The notes beneath the pieces were generated by a model. The model ran no database searches. It had not been told where the DNA came from and saw nothing but the letters and a program-made list of their open reading frames with translations. Positions 1 through 10,500 of a stretch of 64,000 bases of DNA are shown one piece after another. Each line of letters starts with the position of its first letter. The stretch's first letter is position 1. The DNA is from Emergomyces orientalis. Lineage: Eukaryota > Ascomycota > Eurotiomycetes > Onygenales > Ajellomycetaceae. Made by a program: the position numbers and the translations under genes. The DNA is taken from NCBI GenBank assembly GCA_002110485.1, contig MOWL01000067.1:1054001-1118000 (forward strand), in the 5' to 3' direction.

Positions 1-140
1 CTTCTGCCACTGTGCCTCTGGCCTGATTGGACTTCAGCCCTCGGGTACAGATACAGTTTTTAAGGGGGTGTTGACGCCAACGAAAACTCCCAGCAGGAGG
101 CTGCACTGCCCGAACTCTCGTGATCACTTTCCCCGCCCTG

Positions 141-152
141 GGTATATATATG
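141..152 (+). promoter_or_regulatory. TATA-type core promoter of the RING-finger gene
   Basis: A TATATATA run lies about 205 bp upstream of the RING gene ATG at 355, within pyrimidine-rich sequence typical of fungal promoters. Assignment is by position only. Confidence 0.4.
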
Positions 153-354
153 GGCTCCTTCCCGCCTCGGATCCATCTCTCTTTCAATTCCTTTTCCACC
201 TCCCATCCTACACCGTCGACCGAAACCCGCCGCGAAGCCCTTGCGTACCCAAAGACGACTGAGTGGACATAACAGAACCCGTTTCCTCTCTCTAGAGCCC
301 TTTGTCATTCCACTTTGCTGATCCGCGACACGGCCATCTTTCCATCTCTCAACT

Positions 355-927
355 ATGGCATCAGCCGATAATCTTCGCACTGTGATCATCATTTCAGACG
401 AAAAAACGGACGAACAGCCCCTGGCGCGAAGGATGCAAAGGTCGCAAAGGAAGAGACCACGCACAGACTACAGCTATCCGGCCTATGATGAATCTGATGA
501 TTTGGCGACCTCTGATTCTCTGGAGTCCGAAATGGAGCAGCCACTGAAAAAACAAAAAATATCTAATCTCGACATGACTTTGGTAAGACCCTTCTTTGTG
601 GGACTTGATGGGGCTTCTTCCTCGCTGATATCGAGATAGGAAAGTGCGAACCAGAAAATCCATACTATTTTCGAGGCGGAGCGTGCGAAGAGAAGGAAGC
701 TGGAAGAAGAAGTGCAGCGTCTGCATGCAGAGATGGCCAAGCTTGAGACTGAACTCCGGAAGTTGAAGCATCGATTTGAATGTGAGATCTGCTATAGTAT
801 CCCATCGGAGTGGAGGACCCTTCTGCCGTGTGGACATCGGTTTTGCACAAGATGCCTTCGTGCTGCCATTGGCGATGAGTGTCCAAAGTGTCGTAGTTCT
901 ATCACCGGTATTCTCAAGAGCTATTAG
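355..927 (+). CDS. RING-finger (C3HC4) protein, putative E3 ubiquitin ligase
   Basis: Two exons, 355-582 and 640-927, are separated by a 57-bp GT-AG intron and give 171 residues. The N-terminal half is acidic and basic low-complexity sequence. A short coiled coil rich in Glu, Lys and Leu follows (about residues 85-115). A complete RING ends the protein: CEIC, then LPCGH, FCTRC and ECPKC, which is eight zinc ligands in C3HC4 order. RING proteins of this kind usually bring an E2 enzyme to a substrate. No substrate-binding domain is visible, so the target is unknown. The reading frame is intact. A degraded piece resembling its N-terminus lies at about 30640-30870 on the minus strand. Confidence 0.8.
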
Positions 928-1219
928 GATTAGGTAGAGCTGTTTTCTCCTTTTTTTTTAGTCAGCGTTAGAAACATCATCTTCGTTGTGGTTTTGTAGT
1001 TTTGAGGTATTGCTTGCCCCTTCCAAACACTACTTGTACGAGCTTTTTAAGGACTGGGAAGAAGAACAGTTAGTGCTTCTCCCCTGGGAGGGAAATATAT
1101 TTTAAAGAGACCGTTTGTGAGGCGTCAATTAGGGGTTTTTTACTGGGTCAACTATTGGTACAAAACAAATCTAAGCAGCTAACTAACTAGAAATGGAAAG
1201 GTTGAGCCATCTCCTTGCA

Positions 1220-2277
1220 TCAGCGCTGACATAATCCACGTGACCTTGTTCGGCGACATTCATTATTCTGGGAGTAGTAAACTGCCAACAATTCCAACCC
1301 TTCAAGCTCCTGCAAATTGTCCAATGTCATATTGGCATACACCTTGTAACCTCCTGGAACCTTTTCTATATTCCGTTGAAGGGATGGAATGGCGACAAAC
1401 TGATCAGTACCACAAGGCAAGTTGGTGGGACTCATTGGCCCATCGATGATGATTGGGTCGTCTGCGAGAGTGAGGGAGGTGTGAGAAATGTTTTTCGCGG
1501 AGCAGGTGCTGAGCCTTACCAGCAGAACCCGAGTACTTCCACGGCTCTCCTTGTATGCCATATCCCTGTGTTTCTTGTAAATCTATCCTTCCTACTATCT
1601 GGTACATCTCATCCCCGTCTCGCTTATACACCAGCTTCAGAATCTTCACCTGAGAGAGGGGCAAAATAATGTATTCCTGATTATCCAGCGTCTCCCACAA
1701 CGCATCGCCTTCCCAACGACCCGACACCAGGGGGATAATCTGCTCTGATCGGTGGACTTGGACGTTGGGTTCCTCGCCCGTGCGTGGGTCAGCATCGATG
1801 GAACCATCGGAGTAATTCAACGGCTCCTTCAATGTGTTGCCTTCGCGATTGCCTGAGGCCAGGGGAGGGGTTGGCTCTCGTCGATTGGGTGGGTCATCGG
1901 CAACGTCGCTCGGGCTTGAGTGAGCCTCCTCGATGGGGTCGTCGGAAAAATCCCAACAGTTGGAGTGACGGTGGGGTAACATCGACGGGGGAGGAGTCGA
2001 ACAGGATCCATTCGTCACAGTTAATGTCATCGAGACCAGAGAAGGTGGATGGCAGCGCAGAAAAATCAGCAAATATCCCACCTGCTGCATCCTTGGAGAG
2101 GTTACCGGACGCAGAGAAGAGGGGCATGGGCATGGGCATTGGAAAGTGGTGCTGGGGCTCTTCGTCGGACCGAGAATCAGAAGGGAATGCTTCCAGGAGG
2201 TGCACTGTGTGCAGCTGAGGCGAGGGAGAACCGTCGGCAGGTCCAGGGGAGGTGGTATCGTACGTGAAGGTAGCCAT
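1220..2277 (-). pseudogene. Frameshifted gene of unknown function
   Basis: Reading from the ATG at 2277, one frame runs through a Ser/Pro/Asp-rich region with an MPMPMP run. Near 1952 homology moves to another frame, which continues to about 1520. A 58-bp GT-AG intron (1462-1519) then joins in phase to a last exon that ends at 1220. The related fragment at about 29680-29880 shows one base fewer at the same point (TCGGA against TTGGGA on the coding strand), so the frame break looks like a one-base insertion here. No domain is recognised. It could be a recent pseudogene or a sequencing error. An ATG at 2334 would extend the N-terminus. Confidence 0.55.
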
Positions 2278-3485
2278 GTTGTGAGGTGAGATGATGGGAT
2301 GCTCTTCTCCCCTCGATCTCGATCCAGGAGGCACTGGAGGTCCTTATATGTCCCACGATCAAACCCCCGCTTGCGAAAAAAAATAGGTCGAGGCTAATCG
2401 AGGAGGGTAGGAAAAATAGTAGCTGAGATGCGTCTTCCGTGGATCGCCAATCATTCACAGCGAAGAAGCCGCCGAACCGGGGAATGTTGCATTGATGGCG
2501 TGGGCCAACGCAAAAGTGCTCCTGGCCACCACCCCCATGCTAACATGGGCTCTCGTCCAGCGAATATCAGCCAGTCAACCCATTCAGCCCCCCATTTTCC
2601 CCCTGGCCATGCGCCAGGAAGTCGAATCGACAAACCGCTAAGCCCGGGGACAAGGAGCACGGGGGTGGCATGCACGAGGACGGCCGAACTTAACCCAACC
2701 ATGTGTGCCAGTCAAAAAGTGCGCCTGTTGGTGATTTCGCTTAGAGCCGAGACATCCATGAGCTCGAGCACAGAGGCGAAGCCATGAAGCAATATCCGAG
2801 GCGCGACCTGCATCGAGGCTTATCATTTTGTGATACACACCCCCATGAGTGCGGTTTGGCAACCCTATAGGGGGCTTTATACACGAAAGCAAAATGAAGG
2901 GAAATCCAAAATGCAGCTCATCCTTTGGCCCTATCATTCATGCCGGCTTCTCCAAACGGCGCAGCAAGGTAGGCGTCAGATCAAGATATATATATATATA
3001 TATATCTTGGGCTCTCATCCAGCCAAAATCGACCAGTTGGCAAGGATCCCCCCCCCCGTACCGACCCTCCTGATAAGTTGGCAAACTGTTCGATCCTCTC
3101 CTCCAGTCGATAAGGCGAGGACATGAGGCTGGCATGTAATGGAAAGACGGAACTACACCCGCAGCTAATCATCTGCGCCTGAACCAGTGCAGAAGCATCC
3201 CTGACTTCACCCCTGTGCTCTTTTTTGCGAGAGGGCGCAGCGAGATGGGTATCGGGTCAGCCCGCCCTGGCGTTCCCTTCAGGAGTTAAGGACCAGGTGG
3301 AATGGATTGCTGACAGACAGTGCGGCCAGGCGAACCAACATGGGGCTGAGGTATAAAGGGCTATAAAAGGCTCTTCCCCTCTCATTCAGCCTTCGCCCTT
3401 CTCCAAATCTTTTTCCTACTTCAAATATTCGCATTTCTTGCTTCAAATATTCTCCCCTTACTCTGCATCTCTGCACATTATCGGC
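2278..3485. other. Intergenic region between divergent genes
   Basis: No gene is recognised. Open frames occur on both strands but none has a domain or convincing codon pattern. It holds an AT microsatellite at 2985-3006 and TATA-like boxes near 3353-3369, ahead of the gene that starts at 3486. Confidence 0.5.
2982..3009. repeat. (AT)n microsatellite inside a perfect palindrome
   Basis: An AT-dinucleotide run is bounded by CAAG and CTTG, so the full 28-bp block is self-complementary and could extrude as a cruciform. Confidence 0.8.
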
Positions 3486-4120
3486 ATGGATAGACAAGGA
3501 ACCGAGAATCCTCCACCATTACCCAGTCAACTTTTGTCGCCTGGTGCGCAACAATCCACTCTCCCAGCTTATTGCGCGGTGTTGGGTGACATTCTCCAGA
3601 AGGTGCCCTATCAAACCTATGCCTCCGGTAAGGGTTTAATGATACCCTATCTCCATCCTTCTACATAGATTTCTCATCTAAGACTGCAGCCCCCCTTAAC
3701 GTCCCGCCCGAGCGGCTGTCTGTTGACAGGACCTCAAATAACCAGCCCCAGCCTCCTGGTGGTATCGAACCAGACGGCTGGAACAATATCTCAGATTCTG
3801 GGGCTACGACAGAACCGTTGGCCCATGATGAATTGGAGAATCTTCCCTATTGGTATGGGGCGCAGCAGGTTGAAAAGAGCCTTAAGATTTATCATGTCGG
3901 AGATAAATTATGGCGAAATAATAAATATGGTCACCATGTGTTTTATGTGGTGGGAACATATCTCCCAGACAACTGGCTCCCTGAAAATGCGAGGCTCCAG
4001 TTGTGGAAGCAGGAGGAGAAACGAAAGAGAAGCAAGGAGGAGAAACAACAAAGGGAGAAGGCGATGCTACGAAAGAATCGTCTGAGCACATTACGTCCTC
4101 GACCATCAACACGCAATTAA
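3486..4120 (+). CDS. Conserved-looking hypothetical protein with basic C-terminal helix
   Basis: Exons 3486-3627 and 3690-4120 are joined by a 62-bp GT-AG intron in matching phase and give 190 residues. A Pro-rich N-terminus leads to a compact aromatic central region (about residues 90-145, with the motifs LPYWYGAQQ and HVFYVVGTYLP). A highly charged Lys/Glu/Arg helix follows (KQEEKRKRSKEEK), likely a coiled coil or nucleic-acid-contacting tail. TATA-like boxes lie 115-135 bp upstream. I do not recognise the family. Splicing and codon pattern support a real gene. Confidence 0.6.
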
Positions 4121-4269
4121 TGGAAGATGTGATGTCAAGCCGCTCATTTTTATTTCATATTATAATACACAGTCATTTACATCTGCTTTCTGTTGCATTA
4201 ATTAGGTGATACTGAAGCAGTGGGTTGCTCTACGTCTTGCCCATCTGCCGGGAACGCCCTAATATGGTT

Positions 4270-4870
4270 TCCCCCCGGGAGTCAGTGCCCCACGACCAAA
4301 ACTATAGTTCCCTACGGGAAGTTAGGGAATTTGCAAGAATGCTGATGAAGGCGAACCCTTAGGGAGTGTCACGAACTTGTACATAACGGCAATAAAAACG
4401 GAACCCCATGCGGCGCCGACATCCCTGAGGAGTGCCAGAATTCTGAGTGAAAAAACAACAAAAACTGAAGTCCCATGCGGTGTCAGCATCCCTGAGGAAG
4501 TGAGCTCCTTGAGGAGGTGAGTCCCATGCGGAGTTGGCATTCTTGGGGAAGTGAGACCCTTGGGGAGTGCCAGAATTCTGGGTGAAAGGGCAACAAAAAG
4601 TGAAATCCCATGTGGTGTCAGCTCCCCTCGGGAAGTAAAGCCCCTTGGGAATGCCACATTTTTGAACTATTAGCCACCGGAGTAAAATCCCTGAGGGACG
4701 CCATAACCTCAGTAGAGAAGGCCACGAAATTAAAAGCCCGTAAGGAGCCAACACCCATCAGGGGATGGCGCCATGCTGAGTGAAAAAGCCACAGAAAAGA
4801 TGCCATGGGGGTTGTCATATTTTTTAAGTGAACGGCCACAGATAATGACAGTCCTTGAGGTGGAAAGACC
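4270..4870. repeat. Degenerate tandem array (units of about 35-75 bp)
   Basis: Variants of CCCATGCGG, CCCTGAGGAGT, GCCAGAATTCTG and GGGAAGTGAG recur in varying order. Three minus-strand frames are partly open across it and give repeats such as GTPQG and TAWDF. The array looks like a decayed minisatellite. Coding is unlikely because no single frame stays open through all units. Confidence 0.6.
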
Positions 4871-5148
4871 AACTTGAAATCTTATCGATTCTTGGAATTT
4901 TAGGGTTCAGCAAGCACTGAGTGTGTTTGAATTTATTAGATTGTAGATTCGGCGGCTGCATCATGACACAGACTTGCGAAAGCAGCCAATAAAGCTTAGA
5001 GTAGATTTACGTTTCAAAAAGAGCTTAGTGATGGTTTCGAATTCATTGTAATTTACAACAAACAAAATCTTTCATTTATCTCAAATCTGCTCGTGTCACT
5101 TGCTTTCCCTTCTTCCCCGCTCTAGACTTCTGATATTTCATGTAGTTC

Positions 5149-5475
5149 TCACTCGTTGTTCGGGATGGGGGGGGATAATGTTTCTCCTGTTTCTGTAAGA
5201 GCTACGTTTTTTTCCAGGGTTGTACCAGACATGTCACTCACTATATCTTTGTCTGGTGGTGGAAAGTGGCTGTTCGAAGCATCAGACTTGTTAAAATTAA
5301 TCGTAAAGTACCGGTTGTCTTCATGGATGAGGAGGTAGACGCCCTTGCAGCGACAGTTATCAAAGTAGCTACGCAGCATACGCTGCAGCGTGCCTTTCCG
5401 TCGATAACGCATCTGCACGAGGCTACTGTGCACAGTCCATGGCTTCTTGACACGCTTTGAGTCTGATGTTTGCAT
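5149..5475 (-). CDS. Short repeated protein, possibly a decayed MADS-box-like domain
   Basis: This 108-residue frame starts just downstream of a TATA element (about 5484-5510, read on the minus strand). Its central part, RRKGTLQRMLRSYF then CKGVYLLIHEDNRYFTI, has the basic-helix then beta-strand pattern of fungal MADS-box (SRF-like) proteins. The match is weak and from memory. A second copy lies at 10319-10558, and the non-coding 3' part recurs a third time at 12270-12440. The sequence therefore behaves as a mobile or repeatedly duplicated segment as much as a gene. Confidence 0.4.
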   Translation of the reverse strand: MQTSDSKRVKKPWTVHSSLVQMRYRRKGTLQRMLRSYFDNCRCKGVYLLIHEDNRYFTINFNKSDASNSHFPPPDKDIVSDMSGTTLEKNVALTETGETLSPPIPNNE

Positions 5476-5483
5476 ATGGGGTG

Positions 5484-5512
5484 AGGTTTCAATTTATAGC
5501 TACGAGCGAGTG
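5484..5512 (-). promoter_or_regulatory. TATA promoter block shared with 36.6 kb
   Basis: On the minus strand, CTCGCTCGTAGCTATAAATTG lies upstream of the ATG at 5475. An almost identical block of about 35 bp sits at 36622-36658 on the plus strand without the downstream gene, which suggests a copied core promoter. Confidence 0.4.
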
Positions 5513-6179
5513 TTGTGCTTTTTTGAGCCAAAGGTCGCTTTTTGAAGGTGTACTTCTGTCGGGTGTCGCGGCGCTTGCATTCTTGGGCCACGGTCTGCGA
5601 TCTGAAACCGTGGTCCACGCCATTTTGATTCGCGGTTGAAACTCGGCCACGCGATCCGAAAACATGGCCATGATTTGCAATCCGAAACCATGGCCTTCAC
5701 CATTTTGATTCAATTTTCCACTCGGCCACGCGATCTGACCATTTATGCTAAAAGAAAATACGAAAGCCAAGAAGCCAAAAGTCAAAAAGGAAAAAGAAAA
5801 AGCATAAACTTAAAAAATAAACATAAATTAATGACTGAATTAATTGGGATTGGCGGTCCTGAATTGGGGCCGGGTATGCTGAGATCTGGCAACAACTACA
5901 CTAAAAAAGCCAGAAGGTGAAAGAAACATGTTAAAAAAAGCTGGAAGTGTCCTATTCGAAAGTACACCGTCCGAGAAGATGGAATTCGTTAATCTGATGA
6001 AAGGTACATAAATATAGAAATCGAATTTGCAGAAATGCACAAATTGAAACAAGCACTTCCATACGCCAAGAAACGGCCAAGCCTTGCCTCTTGTTGGATG
6101 TGGAGGGGTCGGATTGTTAACCAGGGATGAGCTGTATTGAGCTAGTCTGTAATAGGAATCCCCAAACGGGTAAATTAAG
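5513..6179. other. Intergenic, short direct repeats, no gene seen
   Basis: Short repeats of ATCCGAAACCATGGCC type occur at about 5590-5735. The remainder is AT-rich with no supported coding region. Confidence 0.4.
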
Positions 6180-6470
6180 CTTTAGCCGCTAAGAAGCGGC
6201 GTCAGCCGGTTCAGAAGACCTGCTGAGAATAATGCCAGCGCGATTCTGTTTAATCTCACAACAGAGGATGCGTTTAATGTCCACACATGGAGACTTGCCT
6301 GCCCACATTCGATGTCGTTCTTCTGCCCAGCTCCGGCATTCCAGGAGGATGTGTCGCACGGTCTGCGGTCCGTAACCTCATTGGCATTTGTCGTTGTCGG
6401 CCTTATTGATGGCCGGAGACCGATCTTGCCCGTTCGCATCTGTGTAATCGCTGATGTGGTTTGATAAAAG
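6180..6470 (-). mobile_element. 3'-end relic of a Tad-like non-LTR retrotransposon (LINE)
   Basis: Minus-strand translation across two frames gives RTGKIGLR, then CQ-stop-GYGPQTVRHILLEC, then RHRMWAGKSPCVDIKRIL. This is the conserved Cys/His C-terminal region of fungal Tad1-type reverse transcriptase ORFs. An in-frame TGA and a frameshift show that it is dead. Only about 100 codons remain; the polymerase domain is absent. Confidence 0.65.
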
Positions 6471-6599
6471 TGTAGAATAGGTTTGAGCAGCTTAGGTTTT
6501 CAAAAAGAGATTCTTACACTTGGTAGAGTCAGCCGCCGCTCTTTTTAATGGCTCAAGATCTTCTAAGTGAGAACTTAACAATTGAATTTCTCTCCTCCG

Positions 6600-6790
6600 T
6601 TTCCTCCTTCCGTCACCACGGTGGTGTGTCATGATCGGGGACCATGTCTTGGCGTCCGTAAGGACGCCAAGATATGGCTTTTTGTGAGAGCATGGCTTGG
6701 CGCGCTCCTGTCCCTGATAAAAATGGGTAACTCGACCATGCACCAACCAAATCACGCCTTGGCGTCCTTCTGGTCCGGACCGTGACGGGC
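6600..6790 (-). repeat. MITE-like element carrying CTTGGCGTCC palindromes (copy 1)
   Basis: The element contains a perfect palindromic core, CTTGGCGTCC-gtaa-GGACGCCAAG, at 6648-6671. It also has further single CTTGGCG sites and a GGTCCGGACC palindrome near 6770. In reverse orientation it aligns with 8225-8350. No coding capacity is seen. Confidence 0.55.
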
Positions 6791-6817
6791 ACTGTTTTTG
6801 GGCTGCTTGGCGTACCT

Positions 6818-7395
6818 GTTGGTTTGAGGAACTGTTTGATTTTTATTGTATTTTACCATCATCATCATCATCGTCATCATCATCATTTTTGATCCAGCGG
6901 GGAGAATGATATCCCCCAAGCAGGAAGCCTTCCTACGCCGGGCAGCGGGCAGCCGCCTTTCTTAAGTCCAAAACGTCCTAAGCTAAAAAAGAGATGAAGC
7001 ATTGACGTCAGTATGACATATGAGAGAGCTCTCAACGAAAAATGACAATCCTTTAATCTTCTCCAGCCGCAAAACTCCAAATCTTCTTCCAATGTCCATA
7101 GACTGGTGTCCGAACTACTGTCTGTCCTGCGACCGGCAGACCGATGGTGATGACTTCTGTTCCCAAAATTGTCGACTGATTGAATTGGAAAGCGGTTCCT
7201 CTCTTCCTCAGTTCCAGTCTAGGCTAGCCCCCACATCTGGAACATTCCACCACAGCAAGCCTCTATTATCCGCCCAAACACAATCCGAGCTCAGAGACTA
7301 TACGAGTTCTTTCGACCAGATTCGAAACACAGGAAAACGCCCGAGTGCACAGTTTCTTCCCATGGCTGGCCAGATGCGTCCTGATATCTCATAGC
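6818..7395 (+). repeat. Duplicated segment (copy A): CAT-rich tail plus Ecl1-like gene
   Basis: The sequence from CCTGTTGGTTT through a (CAT)n-TTTTTG tail (6857-6892) and the following gene is repeated at about 37010-37565. Copy A keeps an open gene; copy B does not. Confidence 0.75.
7092..7394 (+). CDS. Ecl1-like (life-span regulatory factor type) zinc-binding protein
   Basis: A single exon of 100 residues. I chose the ATG at 7092 because the conserved part starts there, with DWCPNYCLSCDRQTDGDDF then CSQNCRLIELE. This gives a C-x2-C and C-x3-C zinc site typical of the fungal Ecl1 / life-span regulatory factor family, small proteins linked in yeasts to stress and stationary-phase survival. 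The rest is Ser/Pro-rich and likely disordered. The duplicate at about 37300-37560 lost the start codon through a 16-17 bp deletion. Family assignment is from motif memory and would need a profile search. Confidence 0.6.
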   Translation: MSIDWCPNYCLSCDRQTDGDDFCSQNCRLIELESGSSLPQFQSRLAPTSGTFHHSKPLLSAQTQSELRDYTSSFDQIRNTGKRPSAQFLPMAGQMRPDIS

Positions 7396-7842
7396 TCATA
7401 CTATAAGCCTCGAGCGAAAATATGTGAACGGGGTTCCTGTTGTGGTGCAAACTGCTAGGCTCAACTTTGGAGCTTCGAAAGATTCTTCATATGTTGGACG
7501 GCCAGGTACATTGGCCTGTGCATTTGCACCTGTATTGTACGCACGAAAGATCGAAAGATGGGGAAAGCACTGGCTGATCAGCGGCTCACGCCCTCCTGCT
7601 TCTTCTTCTCCACCTACTCCCCCTTTCTTTTGGTAACTCGAGGAGAGGGGGGGGGTTGTTGAAATCCAAACCAAAATCTGGCGGCTGTAGTCTTGGAATA
7701 CAGAGTAAAAATCTCGACAGGTCTGGACAGCTGAAAATAAAGCTGCAAAATCAGGCAGGTTCCCAAGGATCATGGGAACAATATCAAGTGGGAGGCGCGC
7801 TAGATTATGACTGTGGAGGAGGCAGGAAGGAGGATGCTGCAC
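7396..7842 (-). CDS. F-box-like protein, probably truncated
   Basis: A 148-residue frame with an F-box-like N-terminus: LARLPLDIVPMILGNLPD, then LFSAVQTCRDFYSVF and SRQIL (about residues 14-56). This is the usual opening of large fungal F-box proteins. After RQIL the sequence turns into low-complexity Gly/Glu and Ser/Pro without the expected helical body, so the gene appears cut off or spliced in a way I cannot see. An F-box would bind Skp1 in an SCF ubiquitin ligase. Its stop lies directly next to the convergent Ecl1-like gene (7394). Confidence 0.5.
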   Translation of the reverse strand: MQHPPSCLLHSHNLARLPLDIVPMILGNLPDFAALFSAVQTCRDFYSVFQDYSRQILVWISTTPPLSSSYQKKGGVGGEEEAGGREPLISQCFPHLSIFRAYNTGANAQANVPGRPTYEESFEAPKLSLAVCTTTGTPFTYFRSRLIV

Positions 7843-8224
7843 AGTGGGTGGGCCTTCTGTTTTAGAAGGGGGTGTGACAAAGGAAAAACTAAAAAACGAT
7901 AGAAAGAGTGCCCATGTGTCTCGTTTCTGTTTTAAGGTCCGCGAACTTAGCAGGACACCAGCGCTGAGATGACTGGCAAGGCGTCTTAGCTGTTTTTCTG
8001 CACTCCTGCGAAAAATAAATTTTTGCAGTTTTGCAATCTTGCATTTTCACTTTTTGGTGTTTTGTACGCAAGCCAGCAGGCGATTTGGTCAGCATGATTC
8101 GATGGTCAATCGCGTGTATGTTGTGGCGTTTATGGCTTCCGTCGATCGAAACAGGAATAGGACAGTACATTGTGTGTTGCTAGGAGCAAGCCAAGTCGTG
8201 ATTCCATCAAAAGCCCGTGCCCTT

Positions 8225-8350
8225 CGCGGTCCGGACCAAAATATCTCCAAGCCGTGATTGGTCAGTTTGTGGATATGCCCATGAGCAGCACGCCAAGCCA
8301 TTTCCCCAATACAGGCCACGTCTTGGCGTCCCAGCAATAACACACGTGAT
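8225..8350 (+). repeat. MITE-like element with CTTGGCGTCC half-sites (copy 2)
   Basis: Starts at the GGTCCGGACC palindrome and contains ACGCCAAGCC (8289-) and TCTTGGCGTCC (8321-). The order and spacing match copy 1 read in reverse. Confidence 0.5.
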
Positions 8351-8390
8351 TGGCCGAATTTAGCGCGGGGCTGTCAAGTGATCAAAACCC
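8341..8390 (+). promoter_or_regulatory. Upstream block shared by HeLo-like genes
   Basis: CACACGTGATTGG followed by GAATTTAGCGCGGGG and CTGTCAAGTGATC resembles blocks near 45108 and 45752. It contains an E-box (CACGTG) and an inverted CCAAT (ATTGG), both known fungal activator sites. It could also be a terminal piece of a mobile element. Confidence 0.4.
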
Positions 8391-8456
8391 CTTCCAAATC
8401 GCAATCTTCGCTGGTTACCGTACTTGACCTGATTTCGGGAAACCTATACTGCTCCA

Positions 8457-9787
8457 ATGGCGGAACCTGTCTCCCTTGCTTCTGGTATCATCACCCTGGC
8501 AGGGTTTGCTTTTACCTCAAGCAAATCACTTTATCAGGCGGTTGAGAGCTTTCGCAGTACCAAACGAGTGGTGAGGGAGCTGAAGGAGGAGCTTGAGTCT
8601 CTTGATGGGGTTTTGCAATCACTTCAACAGGCGGTCGTGGCCTATGGGGATGAACTAGCTGGGCTCAATCTCCCACTGCTTCGTTGCGGCAAAGCTTGCA
8701 GGGAATTCGAAGACGTCATCAACAAATGCGCGGCGCATTCGGATGGTTCTAAGACCAGTTTTCGAGATTGGGCCAAGTTGACATATATGGGAGAAGACAT
8801 AGGCCGATTTAGATTGATGCTGGCAGGATACAAATCTACAATTAATATTGCACTCGGGGATGCGACTTTGTATGTCTCTCTAAGGCGTATTTTCCCAGTC
8901 AAGCTGACGATATGGCTTATAGCCGCAGAACAACTGTTACCGCTACTGTCCTCAACGAGTATAGAGATATGATAACAAACACAACCTCCGATCTTGAAGA
9001 TCATCTCCAGGACGTTGAAAACAAACTTGACTCGTTCATTCCAAAGGGATCCAAGATGGAGCAGGAAGATAGCATGCAGTGGAGCCGAATACAAGAAGAA
9101 AGGAATAGTACTCAACAGTGCCTCCGAATCTGCGCGGACGCCCTTGAGCACATAGACAAACTCCAACCCAAAATTTTGACCGAGACCCCCACGGCTTCCA
9201 TCCCACCCTTGGGGATTGATGCGATTGGCAATTTCAATTCTGGCTCATCCAAATATGTCACCAACTGCATTCTGCAGGAGTACAGGCAGAAACTCTTGAC
9301 CGCGTCTTCGGATCTCGAGAAACACGCCGAAAGACTAAAGGCCAGACTGGAAGCGATGTCGCAGGCGGTCAAGATGGAGGAAACGGCCGAGTGGGAGCAA
9401 TTCCAGGAAGAAAGAAATAGCCTCAAACAGTGTCTGGCCATTTGTGCAGAGGCATCCGAGCAAACAAAGCAGGTGCGCTTCAACGAATTCGAAGATGTTC
9501 TCTCGGCTGATGATGCTCATCAAGTCATTGTCTCAACACTGGGAGAGCTCATCTCGGCGAAACGTATCACAACCGGATCTAGGTCAGCACAGTGGCTGGG
9601 GCAAATGTCAGACGAAACTCTCCAGCAGCTTTCCCGGGATCGCAGTCGTGTGTCTGAAGGCCCTGTGAGAGCTGAGATGGGACCAGACAATAAGTTTGAC
9701 CAGTATGGGCGGGGCCATCAGCTGCGAGGGAAACACTCTACGGTTCGTTCGGACTCCCACAGTTCGAGAAGAGAGGATAGCTGCTGA
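8457..9787 (+). CDS. Free-standing HeLo-like N-domain protein, copy 1
   Basis: Exons 8457-8869 and 8923-9787 (53-bp intron, phase 2) give 425 residues. The N-terminal 140 residues start MAEPVSLASGIITLAGFAF and contain TSFRDWAKL and LAGYKSTINIALGD. These are features of the HeLo-like / STAND N-terminal domain found on fungal NOD-like receptors and near the azaphilone 'protein L' family. Two related helical modules follow (EERNSTQQCLRICADALE and EERNSLKQCLAICAEASE), then a conserved tail with SAQWLGQMSDETLQQLSRD. No NACHT, NB-ARC, WD40 or ankyrin part is present. In the family, HeLo-type helical bundles can act on membranes and trigger cell death; whether this protein does so is unknown. Paralogues lie at 38105 and 44968. 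Confidence 0.75.
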
Positions 9788-10318
9788 GAAAGAGGGGTAG
9801 AGGGGTGCTGAAAAGTGAGGCTGTGAGAGAACACATTACTATTGGTGCATGAAGATACCAATCATTTCACTCCCCTGGTGAAAAAAAAAGTGTCTAATTC
9901 AGGGTAACATGATCAGTGAAGTTAACATAATGCAGGAATCGCCTGATGTCGGGGAGTTAATATAGAAATGGAATGGCTTCATTTTTCAGTGAGGTTGATT
10001 AACTTTCAAAATGATCAGCCCTGAACACCCCTGCTACCCGGACATAGTTCAAGAACTACAATCGCCCAGTTTCAAAACACGATGGATCGCTATGGGATGA
10101 GAAAGTCTAGGCTAGATTTACTTTCCAAAAAGAGCTTAGTGTGGTTTCAAATTAAACCTAATCTACTACAAACAGAATCTTTTCATCTATTCTTGCTTCA
10201 TCTCAAGTTTCTCTTGCTTTCCCTTCTTCCCTGCTCTAGACTTCTGATATTTCATGTAGTTCTCGCACGTTGTTTGAGATGGAGGGGGATAATGCTTCTC
10301 CTGTTTCTGTAAGTTCAA
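9788..10318. other. Intergenic, start of repeat family A copy 2
   Basis: 9788-10100 shows nothing recognisable. From about 10100 the sequence matches 5000-5240 (AGATTTAC then AAAAAGAGCTTAGTG, and so on), the non-coding 3' part of the short repeated gene. Confidence 0.5.
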
Positions 10319-10500
10319 TCATTCTGAAAGAGCTACGTTTTTTTCCAGGGTTGCACCAAACATATCACTCACTATATCTTTGTCTGGTGGTGGAAAATGG
10401 CTCTTTGAAGCATCAGACTTGTTAAAATTAATTGTAAAGTACCGATTGTCTTCATGGATGAGGAGATAGACGCTTTTGCAGCAGGGTGACGGATTTTCTG
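10100..10500 (-). repeat. Repeat family A, copy 2 (copy 1 at about 5000-5475)
   Basis: About 400 bp aligns to 5000-5400 with scattered substitutions and small indels. The shared region covers the 3' flank and the C-terminal 60 codons of the short MADS-like frame. Homology ends just upstream of CKSVYLLI. Confidence 0.75.

Larger units (their letters stand above)
7843..8456. other. Intergenic region containing MITE-like copy 2
   Basis: No coding region is supported. 8225-8350 is the second MITE-like copy. 8341-8390 is the block shared with the upstream region of the third HeLo-like gene. Confidence 0.4.

Noticed and set aside
8642..9523. Minus-strand frames across HeLo-like copy 1
   Set aside because: They are shadows of the plus-strand gene, whose protein matches two paralogues.
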